Assembly: GCF_003838195.1 (NCBI RefSeq)
Contig: NZ_RCBY01000064.1
Coordinates: 1 to 34,518 of the forward strand
DNA: 34,518 nucleotides
Reading direction: 5' to 3'
Origin: Okeania hirsuta
GTDB lineage: Bacteria > Cyanobacteriota > Cyanobacteriia > Cyanobacteriales > Microcoleaceae
Under the pieces are notes generated by a model. It did not search any database, was not told where the DNA came from, and saw nothing but the letters and a program-made list of their open reading frames with translations. Shown here in pieces: positions 7,175 to 15,445 of this stretch. The translations under genes and the position numbers were made by a program. Within the stretch, counting starts at the first letter, position 1, and every line of letters starts with the position of its first letter.

Positions 7175-7283
7175 TTTAGCTTCATAGCACATCAACTCTT
7201 CTCAGGCTGCTAGAAAAAACCTTACATTAACGAACAAGAGCCGTAAAGCTAAATGCGGAGGTAGTTTACCTCGGCAATTTTTT
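7175..7283 (+). ncRNA. Predicted structured RNA with terminator (rightward)
   Basis: The segment is closed by an 8-bp perfect inverted repeat (TTTAGCTT 7175-7182 with AAGCTAAA 7246-7253). A possible inner stem is CTCTT 7196-7200 with AAGAG 7236-7240. A strong hairpin follows at once (GCGGAGGTA 7255-7263, loop GTT, TACCTCGGC 7267-7275, 8 of 9 paired), then a run of six T at 7278-7283, a textbook intrinsic terminator. No gene precedes this terminator on the plus strand for over 1.4 kb, so the transcript that it ends is probably a small RNA. A weak promoter candidate is TTGATA near 7123. The family is not recognised. Confidence 0.45.
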
Positions 7284-7536
7284 GTTTTGAAATAAAAGAA
7301 GCTCGAAAAACTATTCCTCCAAATTAATATTTTATTTTTATTTGGGTATTCAGTTGTTTGGACAAACAGTTGCGAAAAGCTCCTTTATCTAAAGTAGAAG
7401 GGCTAGAAAATCGTCGGCTAATAAATCGGTAACTAGACCCTAAAAGTAACAAAGTCATAGATACCAAATGGGTTCTATAGTATTAGAAAGAGAAAATATA
7501 GCAACCCGCACTTATTTTGTAATATTTTATCTAACA

Positions 7537-7585
7537 GGGTTTGGTCTCCAAACTTAAGCGAAGATGGGATTTGGAAATCAAACCC
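7537..7585 (+). promoter_or_regulatory. Double inverted repeat upstream of the MBL gene
   Basis: GGGTTTG (7537-7543) pairs with CAAACCC (7579-7585), and inside it TCCAAA (7547-7552) pairs with TTTGGA (7570-7575), with symmetric 3-base internal loops and a 17-nt apical loop. It lies 67 bp before the ATG of the MBL-fold gene. It may be a leader hairpin or operator, or a small palindromic repeat. Confidence 0.45.
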
Positions 7586-7652
7586 CTACAGTTTATTTTA
7601 CAAATTATTTTATATTAAAAAAGCGTGAAACTTATAGTTCAAACAAATTAAA

Positions 7653-8468
7653 ATGAAAAGACGAAAATTTATACGTTATACACAAGCAAGTTTATTAGCC
7701 TTAATTGGAACAGGTTTAACATCTAAATTTCACCATTCTCAGGCACAAACAGGAGAATCTTTAACAATTAAATGGTTAGGACATACTTGCTTTTTATTTG
7801 AAGATGCAGCAACTAAAGTATTAGTAAATCCTTTTCGTCCAATAGGTTGTACAGCAGGATATCGCAACCCTACAGTAGATACAGATTTAATTTTAATTAG
7901 TAGTAGATTATTAGATGAGGGAGTAGTAGAAAACTTTACAAGTAATCCCCCACCAATGTTGTTATATGAACCTGGAGTTTATCAGGTTGATAATAGACAA
8001 ATTCAAGGAATTCGCACTACTAAAGATAGAGAAGGTGGACGTCGGTTCGGGACCAATGTGGCTTGGTTATGGCAGCAAGCAGGAATCAAGATTTTACATT
8101 TAGGGGGACTAGCAAGTCCCATTGGAATAGAAGAACGTATTTTAATTGGTCGTCCAGATTTGCTATTCATCCCTGTAGGGGGAGGGCCAAAAGCATATAC
8201 CCCTTTAGAAGCAAAACAGACATTGGAAGTCCTAAAACCCAGAATTGTGATTCCCACTCATTACAAAACCGAAGCTGCTGATGAAGCTACTTGTGATATT
8301 GCTCCTATCGAAGAATTTCTCAGTGTGATGGAAGGAACCCCAGTCAGAGTTGTCAATCAGGATACAATTTCGATTACTAGAGCTGATGTTCCTCAAGAAG
8401 GCTCGATAATAGAAGTTTTGAGTTATGGATTCGATCAGGTATCTCCGGATTCTCTCGGAAGTAATTAA
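7653..8468 (+). CDS. Exported MBL-fold protein with degenerate metal site
   Basis: A 271-residue protein of the UPF0173 / L-ascorbate-6-phosphate lactonase-like branch of the metallo-beta-lactamase fold. The N-terminus has a twin-arginine signal (KRRKFIRYTQAS, then a hydrophobic stretch to about residue 30), so export by Tat is expected. Fold landmarks are WLGHTCFLFE (residues 41-50), a strand DTDLILIS (77-83), HLGG (149-152), PVGGGPKAYTPLEA and PTHYKT (His203). The usual HxHxDH motif after the DLILIS strand is missing and reads SRLLDEG; the later Asp of the HLGD-type motif is also replaced. It may be non-catalytic or use an altered site. There is no operon partner. Confidence 0.75.
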   Translation: MKRRKFIRYTQASLLALIGTGLTSKFHHSQAQTGESLTIKWLGHTCFLFEDAATKVLVNPFRPIGCTAGYRNPTVDTDLILISSRLLDEGVVENFTSNPPPMLLYEPGVYQVDNRQIQGIRTTKDREGGRRFGTNVAWLWQQAGIKILHLGGLASPIGIEERILIGRPDLLFIPVGGGPKAYTPLEAKQTLEVLKPRIVIPTHYKTEAADEATCDIAPIEEFLSVMEGTPVRVVNQDTISITRADVPQEGSIIEVLSYGFDQVSPDSLGSN

Positions 8469-8586
8469 AAACTGAAAAGTAAAAGTTGAGTATGATTATG
8501 TAAATTATCTTGACACTTATTAAAATTTTGTTAAGATAAATAGAACTAAGTTTACACTTTTTAACAAACAGGAAAAGTAGATCGGT

Positions 8587-9156
8587 ATGAATAATCAAAA
8601 TAGTTTCAATATAGTGGAAAGAGCGATCGCTATTTTAGGATTAGTTGGTACTACCGCATTCTTCGGTCTACCCGCAGTAGCTAACTTCTCTCAAAAATCT
8701 TCCACTCAGTCAGTAGTTAACCAACCTTTACAAATTGCTGACTCTAACTCTAAGGATATTGTCGCAACTGCAGCAGAAGCAGGTCAATTCAATACTTTAG
8801 CTGCGGCACTAAAAGCTGCTGGTTTGGTAGAAGTGCTTCAAGGAGAAGGCCCTTTTACGGTATTTGCTCCTACTGACAAAGCATTTGCAGCTTTACCAGC
8901 AGGAACAGTAGAAAAGTTATTGTTACCAGAAAACAAAGATAAATTGGTAAAAATTCTGACTTATCATGTAGTTCCTGGCAAGGTAATGTCTGGCGATCTA
9001 GAATCTGGAATGGTTAAGACTGTCGAAGGTAGTAAAGTAAACATTGATGTTTCTAATTCAGGTGTAAAGGTTGGAAAAGCTAATGTAGTTAAGGCAGATG
9101 TACCTGCGAGTAATGGTGTAATTCATGTAATTGACACTGTAATTGTACCTGAATAA
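8587..9156 (+). CDS. Secreted fasciclin (FAS1) domain protein, copy A
   Basis: A 189-residue protein with an N-terminal signal peptide (hydrophobic residues about 12-32, cleavage near VAN) and one FAS1 domain (about 57-188). Typical FAS1 elements are seen: [36 protein letters not shown] (H1 region), [14 protein letters not shown], and the closing [15 protein letters not shown] (H2). FAS1 domains mediate extracellular or periplasmic adhesion; bacterial single-domain members resemble MPB70. A paralogue follows 176 bp downstream, and each copy has its own terminator, so they are probably separate transcripts. A HIP1 site lies in the signal region near 8622. Confidence 0.92.
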   Translation: MNNQNSFNIVERAIAILGLVGTTAFFGLPAVANFSQKSSTQSVVNQPLQIADSNSKDIVATAAEAGQFNTLAAALKAAGLVEVLQGEGPFTVFAPTDKAFAALPAGTVEKLLLPENKDKLVKILTYHVVPGKVMSGDLESGMVKTVEGSKVNIDVSNSGVKVGKANVVKADVPASNGVIHVIDTVIVPE

Positions 9157-9198
9157 TTAATTAGCGTTATATCGTGCATCGCAAATATCTAAATCTAC

Positions 9199-9232
9199 CC
9201 CATTCTTAACTATGCTTATGAATGGGTTTTTT
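9199..9232 (+). terminator. Intrinsic terminator after FAS1 copy A
   Basis: CCCATTC (9199-9205) pairs with GAATGGG (9220-9226), followed by six T (9227-9232). The same stem recurs after copy B. Confidence 0.85.
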
Positions 9233-9332
9233 AATGAACTCAGAAGTTAAAGTTCTATATTTGAAATATTTTTAAGATAAGTTTCAGTTTTTGTACTATT
9301 GTTAATAACGTAGTTAATGGAATTGGGAAAAC

Positions 9333-9893
9333 ATGAATACCCAAAATCTTCTAAGTTTCTTCAAAAAGTCCATCAATATCTTAGGATTAATCTGTACTAC
9401 CTTAGCGCTAATCTTTGCTAGTGCCTTTTATAGTCTACCCGCAGTAGCTAATCAGCAAGTAGTTAATCAACCCATACTAATTGCTTATGCTCAAGATATT
9501 GTCTCAACGGCAGTAGAAGCAGGTGAATTCAATACTTTAGCTGCGGCACTAAAAGCTGCTGATTTAGTAGAAGTGCTACAATATGGTGGCCCATTTACAG
9601 TATTTGCACCTACTGATGAAGCATTTGCAGCTTTACCTCCAGGATTAGTAGAATATTTATTACAGCCAGAAAACAAAGACAAACTAATTGATATTCTCAC
9701 TTATCATGTAGTTCCTGGTGAGGTAACATCTGGCGACTTAGAATCTGGATACGTAAAAACTGTTGAAGGTGATGATATCTATGTTCAAGTTTCCTACAGA
9801 GGTGTAAAGGTGGATGATGCTAATGTAATTATTCCAGATGTACTTGCAACTAATGGTGTGATTCATGTTATCGATTCTGTAATTCTACCATAG
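9333..9893 (+). CDS. Secreted fasciclin (FAS1) domain protein, copy B
   Basis: A 186-residue paralogue of the preceding gene, with signal peptide (residues about 12-40) and a FAS1 domain (about 55-186). Long stretches are identical to copy [63 protein letters not shown]. Copy B has shorter linker sequence after the signal peptide and is more acidic (many Lys to Asp/Glu changes, for example EGDDIYVQV against EGSKVNIDV). The charge of the mature domain therefore differs, which suggests divergence in ligand or surface partner after a tandem duplication. Confidence 0.92.
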   Translation: MNTQNLLSFFKKSINILGLICTTLALIFASAFYSLPAVANQQVVNQPILIAYAQDIVSTAVEAGEFNTLAAALKAADLVEVLQYGGPFTVFAPTDEAFAALPPGLVEYLLQPENKDKLIDILTYHVVPGEVTSGDLESGYVKTVEGDDIYVQVSYRGVKVDDANVIIPDVLATNGVIHVIDSVILP

Positions 9894-10063
9894 AGATAAT
9901 TAGTATTAAATTCTATTAAGTACCTAAGCAAAATTATTTACTTATTCTAATTCTTTGCGCTCTTGAGAAGGGAAATAATTTAGCTTGTTATAGATGTGTA
10001 ATTAATTTTGCACGACCACTTATTAGCGATCGCTATCTTAGAAATAGAAATATTTTGAACATA

Positions 10064-10098
10064 CCTCATTCAGAAGTAGAGTAAGAATGGGGTTTTTT
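10064..10098 (+). terminator. Intrinsic terminator after FAS1 copy B
   Basis: CCTCATTC (10064-10071) pairs with GAATGGGG (10085-10092, one G-T pair), then six T. It matches the copy A terminator in sequence, so the duplication included the 3' flank. It lies 170 bp after the stop because about 100 bp, including a HIP1 site at about 10025, has come between. Confidence 0.75.
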
Positions 10099-10591
10099 AG
10101 TAAGTTTTATAAATTAAAGGAAAAAGCTATAGTTGAAGTTATAATTCAGAAGTCAGAAGTTAAATTATTGTTGTGACTAAACTTGAGACTTTTAGAATCT
10201 GCTAGTAGATAAAAAGGAATGGGAAGAAGTAGCTTTTTTATTCTGTTTCTCATTGGTGTTTTTTTCCCTATCTATTACTTAGGGTTTGCGCTCAAAAGTC
10301 TTTTAGTAGGGGTAGGAGACAGGAGACAGGGGACAGGAGACAGGAGAAATGGGAATTGTAGAGGAGGTAGTCGGAAAAATTGTAAGAGTGATTTTTCTGC
10401 CATAATTGCCCCAAAATACTAGCTTTTTGAGCTTGAGCGACCGAAAAACTTGCACTTTTTAAAGGCAAAAAAAGGCAGCAAACCAATATCAGTCAATACT
10501 TTGATATTTAATCCGCAAGCCCTACTTATACCAACGGAAATGATATAATTTTAATGCTAATCGCTGATAGCTGAATGCTAATTGCTAAAAT
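10099..10591. other. Gene-free region with two heptamer arrays
   Basis: At 10316-10348 lie about four copies of a GACAGGA/GGAGACA-type heptamer. At about 10557-10585 a degenerate GCTGATA/GCTGAAT array ends a few bases before the glycosyltransferase ATG. ORFs crossing the first array are low-complexity and are not reported as genes. Confidence 0.6.
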
Positions 10592-11782
10592 ATGAATTTG
10601 AGTTTTTGCATTATTGTTAAAAATGAGGAAAAAAACTTGCCTCGATGTTTGGCAAGTGTGAAAGATACGGTTGATGAAATGGTTGTTTTGGATACGGGTT
10701 CAACTGACCGAACGCCAGAAATAGCTCAAGAATTTGGTGCAAAAGTACATTATTTTGAATGGTGTAATGATTTTGCAGCAGCAAGAAATGAATCTTTGAA
10801 ATATGTTACTGGTGATTGGGTTTTAGTATTAGATGCTGATGAATATCTCTCACCAAAAATAGCTCCACATATTCAGGAAGCAATAAAGAGCGATCGCTAC
10901 ATTTTAATTAATTTAATTAGAGAGGAAATAGGGGCGCAACAATCTCCATATTCTTTGGTTTCTCGTCTGTTTAGAAATCATCCTGAAATAAAATTTTCTC
11001 GACCTTATCACGCCATCGTTGATGATAGTATTACTGAGATTTTGGCGAAGGAATCTCACTGGGAAATAGCTTCGTTGCCAGATATAGCAGTTTTACATGA
11101 GGGTTATCAAAAGGGAGAAATTACTTCTAAAAATAAACTGCAAAGAGCAAAAGCAGCGATGGAAAGTTATTTTAGTAATCATCCTAATGATGTTTATGTT
11201 TGTAGTAAATTAGGTGCTTTGTATATAGAAATTGGGGAAAAACAGAAAGGAATGGAATTACTATTTCGAGGTTTACAAGACCCCGATATAGATAAAACAA
11301 TTTTGTATGAGCTGCATTATCACTTAGCTATTGCCTATCGACAACAACAAGATATAGAAATGGCAAAGAGTCATTATAAAATAGCAATAGAATTAAATGT
11401 TATGCCGAAATTAAAGTTGGGAGCATACAATAATTTGGGTAGTTTGTTGAAAGAAGAAGGAAATTTACAGGATGCAAAAATTAACTATGAAATTGCTTTA
11501 CAGATAGACCCTAATTTTGCAGTTGCTCACTATAACCGAGGAATGGTATTTAAAGAAATGGGTTGGTTTACCGAGGCGATCGCTTCTTATCAAAAGGCAA
11601 TTCAGCTTGATAGTAATTATGCAGAAGCTTATCAAAATTTGGGAGTTGTATTGTTGAAAGTTGGTCAAGTGCAAGAAAGTTTAGAGGCATTTGGGAAGGC
11701 TATTAGTTTACATGAAAAATATAATCCTACAGAAGCAAAAAGAATTAGGCAAGGATTAGAGTCTATGGGTTTTATTTTGTAG
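10592..11782 (+). CDS. Family 2 glycosyltransferase fused to TPR repeats
   Basis: A 396-residue cytosolic protein. Residues 1-230 form a GT-A glycosyltransferase family 2 domain: LSFCIIVKNEEKNLPRCL at the nucleotide-binding start, DTGSTDRTPEIA, WCNDFAAARNESL, and the metal-binding DxD-type LDADEYL. Residues about 190-390 are TPR repeats (for example AYNNLGSLLKEEGNLQDA, AHYNRGMVFKEMG, AYQNLGVVLLKVGQ). This arrangement resembles SunS-like and other bacterial GT2-TPR proteins that glycosylate peptides or surface glycans; the actual acceptor is unknown. The ATG follows a heptamer array with no clear ribosome binding site. No glycan-synthesis genes are adjacent. Confidence 0.88.
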   Translation: MNLSFCIIVKNEEKNLPRCLASVKDTVDEMVVLDTGSTDRTPEIAQEFGAKVHYFEWCNDFAAARNESLKYVTGDWVLVLDADEYLSPKIAPHIQEAIKSDRYILINLIREEIGAQQSPYSLVSRLFRNHPEIKFSRPYHAIVDDSITEILAKESHWEIASLPDIAVLHEGYQKGEITSKNKLQRAKAAMESYFSNHPNDVYVCSKLGALYIEIGEKQKGMELLFRGLQDPDIDKTILYELHYHLAIAYRQQQDIEMAKSHYKIAIELNVMPKLKLGAYNNLGSLLKEEGNLQDAKINYEIALQIDPNFAVAHYNRGMVFKEMGWFTEAIASYQKAIQLDSNYAEAYQNLGVVLLKVGQVQESLEAFGKAISLHEKYNPTEAKRIRQGLESMGFIL

Positions 11783-12456
11783 GGAGTAGGGAGTAGGGGA
11801 GTGGGGGAGAATTCATTAATTGATAATTGATAATGGATAATTGATAATTAACTCTGGTTAAAACCGTTACGGAATTGAATATAAGGAAATATTATTTCTT
11901 CTCTTAGTCGATTGGATATGGTTAGGAAACCCATCCATCCCTCGACTGCTTTTTTCCCCTTAAAAGGGGAGGCTTCAAGGCGCGAATTATTTAATTATTA
12001 ATTATTAATTATTCGGTAAAAATAAGAATAACTAACAATAACTGGTTAATAGTTATCAAAAAAAGTTATTTACTTAAGGATAGTTCATTAATGGATAATG
12101 GATAATTGATAATTACCTTTGGTTAAAACTGAGAGGATTGAATATAAGGAAATATTATTTCTTTTTTTTCTCTTAAAAGAGGAGGCTTCAAGGCGCGAAT
12201 TATTTAATTATTAATTATTAATTATTCGGTAATTATTAATTATTAATTGTTGAAAGCAGCTTCGGAGTTAGTGATACCAATTTGAAAAAAGAATGTTACG
12301 AATAATAAGTGCAATAAAAATATTTTGCAGAAAATGTCCCTTTGACAAAGCGGTGCTACCCCGCGACGACTTCTAAGATAATCAGTTAATAGCTGATAGC
12401 TGACTGCTGACTGCTGAATGCTTACATACAATTCCAATAACTTGAGTAAATTAAAA
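11783..12456. repeat. Repeat-rich spacer with two diverged copies of a compound repeat
   Basis: Two related blocks (about 11821-12016 and 12090-12232) each contain GATAATTGATAATT-type units, then GAATATAAGGAAATATTATT, then an oligopurine hairpin arm and GGCTTCAAGGCGCG followed by TTAATTA units and ATTCGGTA. Copy 1 has about 50 bp extra in the middle. A third element, a heptamer array of GCTGACT type (about 12390-12417), ends at the first possible ATG of the next ORF. A similar GCTGAATGCTTACAT end is found at 32424-32440. No genes are seen. Confidence 0.7.
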
Positions 12457-13698
12457 ATGATTATTTGGATCGATAAATTCAGGAATTTTGAGCATAAGAA
12501 GTTAATTAGGTTTATTTTTCTGAGTGGAATACTATTTATTTCTAGTTGTAATATATCCCTCGAATCTAAAACAGAAAAACTACCAGAAACTTTACCTGTA
12601 GAGTCACCTAGATCGCCTGAACCAACTCCCTATATTACCGAGGCAAAATTAATGGCAGTTGGAGATATTATGATGCACGGTATGCAAATCAAATCTGGTT
12701 ATAATTCTCAAACTAAAACTTATTCTTATCAAGCTTTTTTCACAGAAGTAAAAGATATTTTATCTGCTGGTGATTGGGTAATTGGTAATCTAGAAACAAC
12801 ATTAGCAGGACCTGAATCTGGATATACAGGATATCCTTTATTTAATGCTCCGGCAACATTAGCTGATGCTATTAAATGGGCAGGTTTTAATATTTTAACT
12901 ACTGCTAATAATCATTCATTAGATAGACGAGAAAAAGGTCTGTTGAAAACTCTAGAAAATTTACGCGATCGCGACCTTTATCCAGTAGGTACAGCAGCAT
13001 CTTTAGCAGAATCTCAACAGATTTTAATAGTAGAAAAAAATGAGATTTTGATGGCTTTCTTAGCTTACACTTACGGAACTAATGGCATCCCTATTCCTAA
13101 AGGCAAAGATTACCTGGTAAATTTAATTGACGAACAAAAAATTATTCAAGATATTACTAGAGCAAGAGAAAAAGGAGCAGATATTGTTACAGTTTCTCTA
13201 CATTTTGGTGCGGAATATCAACGTCTACCTAATACTAAACAAAAACAATTAGTGGAAAGTTTGGTTAATGGAGGAGCTGATATTATTTTGGGTAGTCATC
13301 CTCATGTAGTTCAACCTTATAAAACTTTTAAAATTACTGAAAAAAATGGAGAGACTCGTCAAGCTGTTGCGATTTATTCTATGGGAAACTTTATTTCCAA
13401 TCAAACTAGAAAATATACTGATTTGGGAGTAATTTTTCAGGTTAATATTCAGAAAAGTTTTCCAGAAGAAACTATTGAAATTTCTGATGTAGAAGCTTTA
13501 CCGACATGGGTACATCGTTATCGAAAAAATGGAAAATTAAACTTTCGGGTTTTGCCTTTAGAAGAAGTTGTTACTAATAAAAATGACCCTTTACTTAAAT
13601 CTAGAGATTATTTGTTGCTGGAGAAATATTTAACTCAAATGAATAGTCATATTAATTCGTTAAATATAGTAGAAGCAGAAAAAGTGTCAAAGGAGTAA
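12457..13698 (+). CDS. CapA-like lipoprotein (PGA_cap metallophosphatase fold)
   Basis: A 413-residue protein of the CapA / poly-gamma-glutamate capsule family, which has a calcineurin-like phosphoesterase fold. Motifs in order: VGDIMMHG, VIGNLETTLAG, TTANNHSLDR, VSLHFGAEYQ, GSHPHVVQP and YSMGNFISNQ, covering the usual metal ligands. The N-terminus has a lipoprotein signal (LIRFIFLSGILFISSC, acylated Cys31), so it should sit on a membrane facing the periplasm. I choose ATG 12457 because the longer start at 12418 lies within a dispersed repeat and adds an unlikely leader. CapB and CapC are absent, so a role in polyglutamate synthesis is not implied. Confidence 0.87.
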   Translation: MIIWIDKFRNFEHKKLIRFIFLSGILFISSCNISLESKTEKLPETLPVESPRSPEPTPYITEAKLMAVGDIMMHGMQIKSGYNSQTKTYSYQAFFTEVKDILSAGDWVIGNLETTLAGPESGYTGYPLFNAPATLADAIKWAGFNILTTANNHSLDRREKGLLKTLENLRDRDLYPVGTAASLAESQQILIVEKNEILMAFLAYTYGTNGIPIPKGKDYLVNLIDEQKIIQDITRAREKGADIVTVSLHFGAEYQRLPNTKQKQLVESLVNGGADIILGSHPHVVQPYKTFKITEKNGETRQAVAIYSMGNFISNQTRKYTDLGVIFQVNIQKSFPEETIEISDVEALPTWVHRYRKNGKLNFRVLPLEEVVTNKNDPLLKSRDYLLLEKYLTQMNSHINSLNIVEAEKVSKE

Positions 13699-13734
13699 TA
13701 TTATTTTGAAAATAATTATTTATAAAACTGTAGC

Positions 13735-13760
13735 TTGGGTTGCGCTTTCGCTTAACCCAA
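13735..13760. terminator. Hairpin after the CapA-like gene
   Basis: TTGGGTT (13735-13741) pairs with AACCCAA (13754-13760), and inside it GCG pairs with CGC. There is no T-run, so it may be a dispersed cyanobacterial palindrome rather than a true terminator. Confidence 0.5.
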
Positions 13761-13828
13761 ATCAATAAAATATAGAACCATTTGCTATCTTTATGCTTGC
13801 CACCATCAAATCAGGAAATAGCCAAATT

Positions 13829-14389
13829 TCATCCTAATATTTCATCCACTTGAATATTAATACTTGGAAACCTTTGAACAGATAAACTTTGACCCCGCTG
13901 TAATTTTTGCACTTGTTCATAACCACTGGCAATAGGTTTTCTATATACCTCCACACATTGTTCGTTAATATCTACCAACCAAACCTCAATAATATTATCT
14001 TCCCCATAGAGAGGAATTTTGACTTCCCGGTCTAATTTAATAGTAGTATCTGCAACTTCCACTATGAGGAATATGTCCGCAGGCTTAGGATGTCCAGATT
14101 CATAAAAATCTGCCTTCGGTGCCAATAAAGCTATATCCGGTTGTGGTTCGGAATAATCATCTAATTCAACTGGGTTTTGAACGCTTACTAAAACGCGATC
14201 GCCTAACTTTTGAGAAAATAGTTGAGTTAAACGATTTACACAAGCGGAATGGTGACGACCTACTGGGGACATTTGGAAAATTTCTCCTCGAATTAACTCT
14301 AAGCGCTCATTTTCTTTGAGGATACCAACTTGAGGCATTTCATTGTATTCTTTGACATTAAATTGTCGTTTCAGCAATTCCAGTGACAT
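13829..14389 (-). CDS. Uma2 family restriction-endonuclease-like protein
   Basis: A 186-residue protein of the Uma2 (DUF820) family, which has a PD-(D/E)XK nuclease fold and is strongly expanded in cyanobacteria. Visible landmarks: LELIRGEIFQMSPVGRHHSA, VQNPVELDDYSEPQPDIALL (catalytic Asp in PQPDI), IFLIVEVADTT (catalytic Glu), LDREVKIPLYGEDNIIEVWLVD. The domain is complete, so it is probably intact. Biological role is unclear; these genes often move with mobile DNA. The ATG is preceded by GATAATTGATAATGG-type repeats and by a GGTGCG/CGCACC hairpin at 14435-14460. A second Uma2 exists as a relic at 33514-33639. Confidence 0.9.
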   Translation of the reverse strand: MSLELLKRQFNVKEYNEMPQVGILKENERLELIRGEIFQMSPVGRHHSACVNRLTQLFSQKLGDRVLVSVQNPVELDDYSEPQPDIALLAPKADFYESGHPKPADIFLIVEVADTTIKLDREVKIPLYGEDNIIEVWLVDINEQCVEVYRKPIASGYEQVQKLQRGQSLSVQRFPSINIQVDEILG

Positions 14390-14434
14390 GATTAATAATG
14401 GATAATTGATAATGGATAATTGATAGTCCAGTAG

Positions 14435-14460
14435 GGTGCGCTAATGAAATGTAACGCACC
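14435..14460. repeat. Small palindromic repeat (GGTGCG/CGCACC)
   Basis: GGTGCG (14435-14440) and CGCACC (14455-14460) form a 6-bp stem with a 14-nt loop, upstream of the Uma2 gene. It resembles a common interspersed palindrome of cyanobacteria. Confidence 0.55.
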
Positions 14461-14613
14461 ACCTATCCTAAATATTTCTGGCAAAAATAACTTTCCTTCA
14501 TAACTGAAGTTACCAAATATCAAGAATTTGCTCGAACAAATAATATTTAGAAATAGAAAATCTAAATATCGCAAAATTTATGGTAATTGGTATTACTTCT
14601 GCTCTAAATGCCT

Positions 14614-15189
14614 TTACTTAGAACAGCACACAACCCAAGTACTTCCATGATGCCATTCACCACCATATGTATTCGGATTTGAATACGGTTTGCCCCATGG
14701 CCAGGCATATTCCACAGGTTCACTACAACCCTTATTATGATGTATGCGGTTGTCGTACCTATTATTATTTGATACCCAAACAAAGGGCACTTGAGAACAA
14801 CTTTTCTGTTCTCTATTATTAGCAGCACAAATCTCTTTTCCAGTCTTACCAAGATACGAAGGTGGTACATGAGCAGCTAATGCTCCAGGTACAGATGAGC
14901 AAAATTTATCAGCATCAGACTTTGTAACAATTACTCTAACATTTTCAATAGATCCCAGAGAGGCAATTTTCCCTTTAGCTTCCTCCATTACTTTTTCTGT
15001 TTCTTTCTCAAAATCTTTTAGAGCTTTATCCTTTTCTTCTCTTATTTTCTCAGGTTTTAAGTCTTTGACTTGCTCTTTAAGGTTTTTAACATCTGCACGT
15101 ATTCCACCAAAAAAGAGAGGTATACCTACAAATGCAGTTAGTATTGTAACTAACCCCGCGCCTAATTCAATCTTTCTCAGAAGATCCAC
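14614..15189 (-). CDS. Membrane-anchored coiled-coil protein with six-Cys domain, unknown
   Basis: A 191-residue protein starting at GTG 15189, fixed by a strong GGAGGT seven to eight bases upstream. Residues about 8-30 form one membrane anchor (AGLVTILTAFVGIPLFFGGI). Residues 31-75 are a charged Lys/Glu-rich coiled coil. Residues 80-191 form a Trp/Tyr/Asn-rich domain with six cysteines (97, 121, 131, 155, 188, 189), which suggests disulfides and therefore a periplasmic location with the N-terminus in the cytoplasm. I do not recognise the C-terminal domain. The next gene upstream (15446-17356) is on the same strand, 256 bp away, so a shared role is possible but not shown. Confidence 0.7.
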   Translation of the reverse strand: MDLLRKIELGAGLVTILTAFVGIPLFFGGIRADVKNLKEQVKDLKPEKIREEKDKALKDFEKETEKVMEEAKGKIASLGSIENVRVIVTKSDADKFCSSVPGALAAHVPPSYLGKTGKEICAANNREQKSCSQVPFVWVSNNNRYDNRIHHNKGCSEPVEYAWPWGKPYSNPNTYGGEWHHGSTWVVCCSK

Positions 15190-15353
15190 TATTTACACCT
15201 CCAGCTAAATTTAATTCATAGCTTTTGTATTTTAATTCTCTATTAATTATAACTTTTGTTTTTTTGGGCATAATTTTAGGGATTATAGTGTTGGGTTTAT
15301 CCTGTGGATAAGTTGCACTAACGTTACTTAACTCAACCTACCCTAATTTATCA

Positions 15354-15366
15354 ACAGGAGTTACGC
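15354..15366. repeat. Single end of the CAGGACTTACGCA repeat family
   Basis: CAGGAGTTACGCA differs by one base from the terminal inverted repeat of the element at 18006-18121. No matching second end is nearby, so this is a solo end or chance. Confidence 0.4.
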
Positions 15367-15445
15367 AAAAGGTAAAATTATACACCATTTGTATAGGGTA
15401 ACGGCCGTTAACTATATATGTTGGTTATGAGTAAATCCTGATCGA

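Noticed and set aside
10219-10422. 67-codon plus-strand ORF with hydrophobic start
   Set aside because: Most of the second half is encoded by a GACAGGA heptamer array, there is no ribosome binding site, and the opposite strand is equally open. It is repeat DNA rather than a gene.
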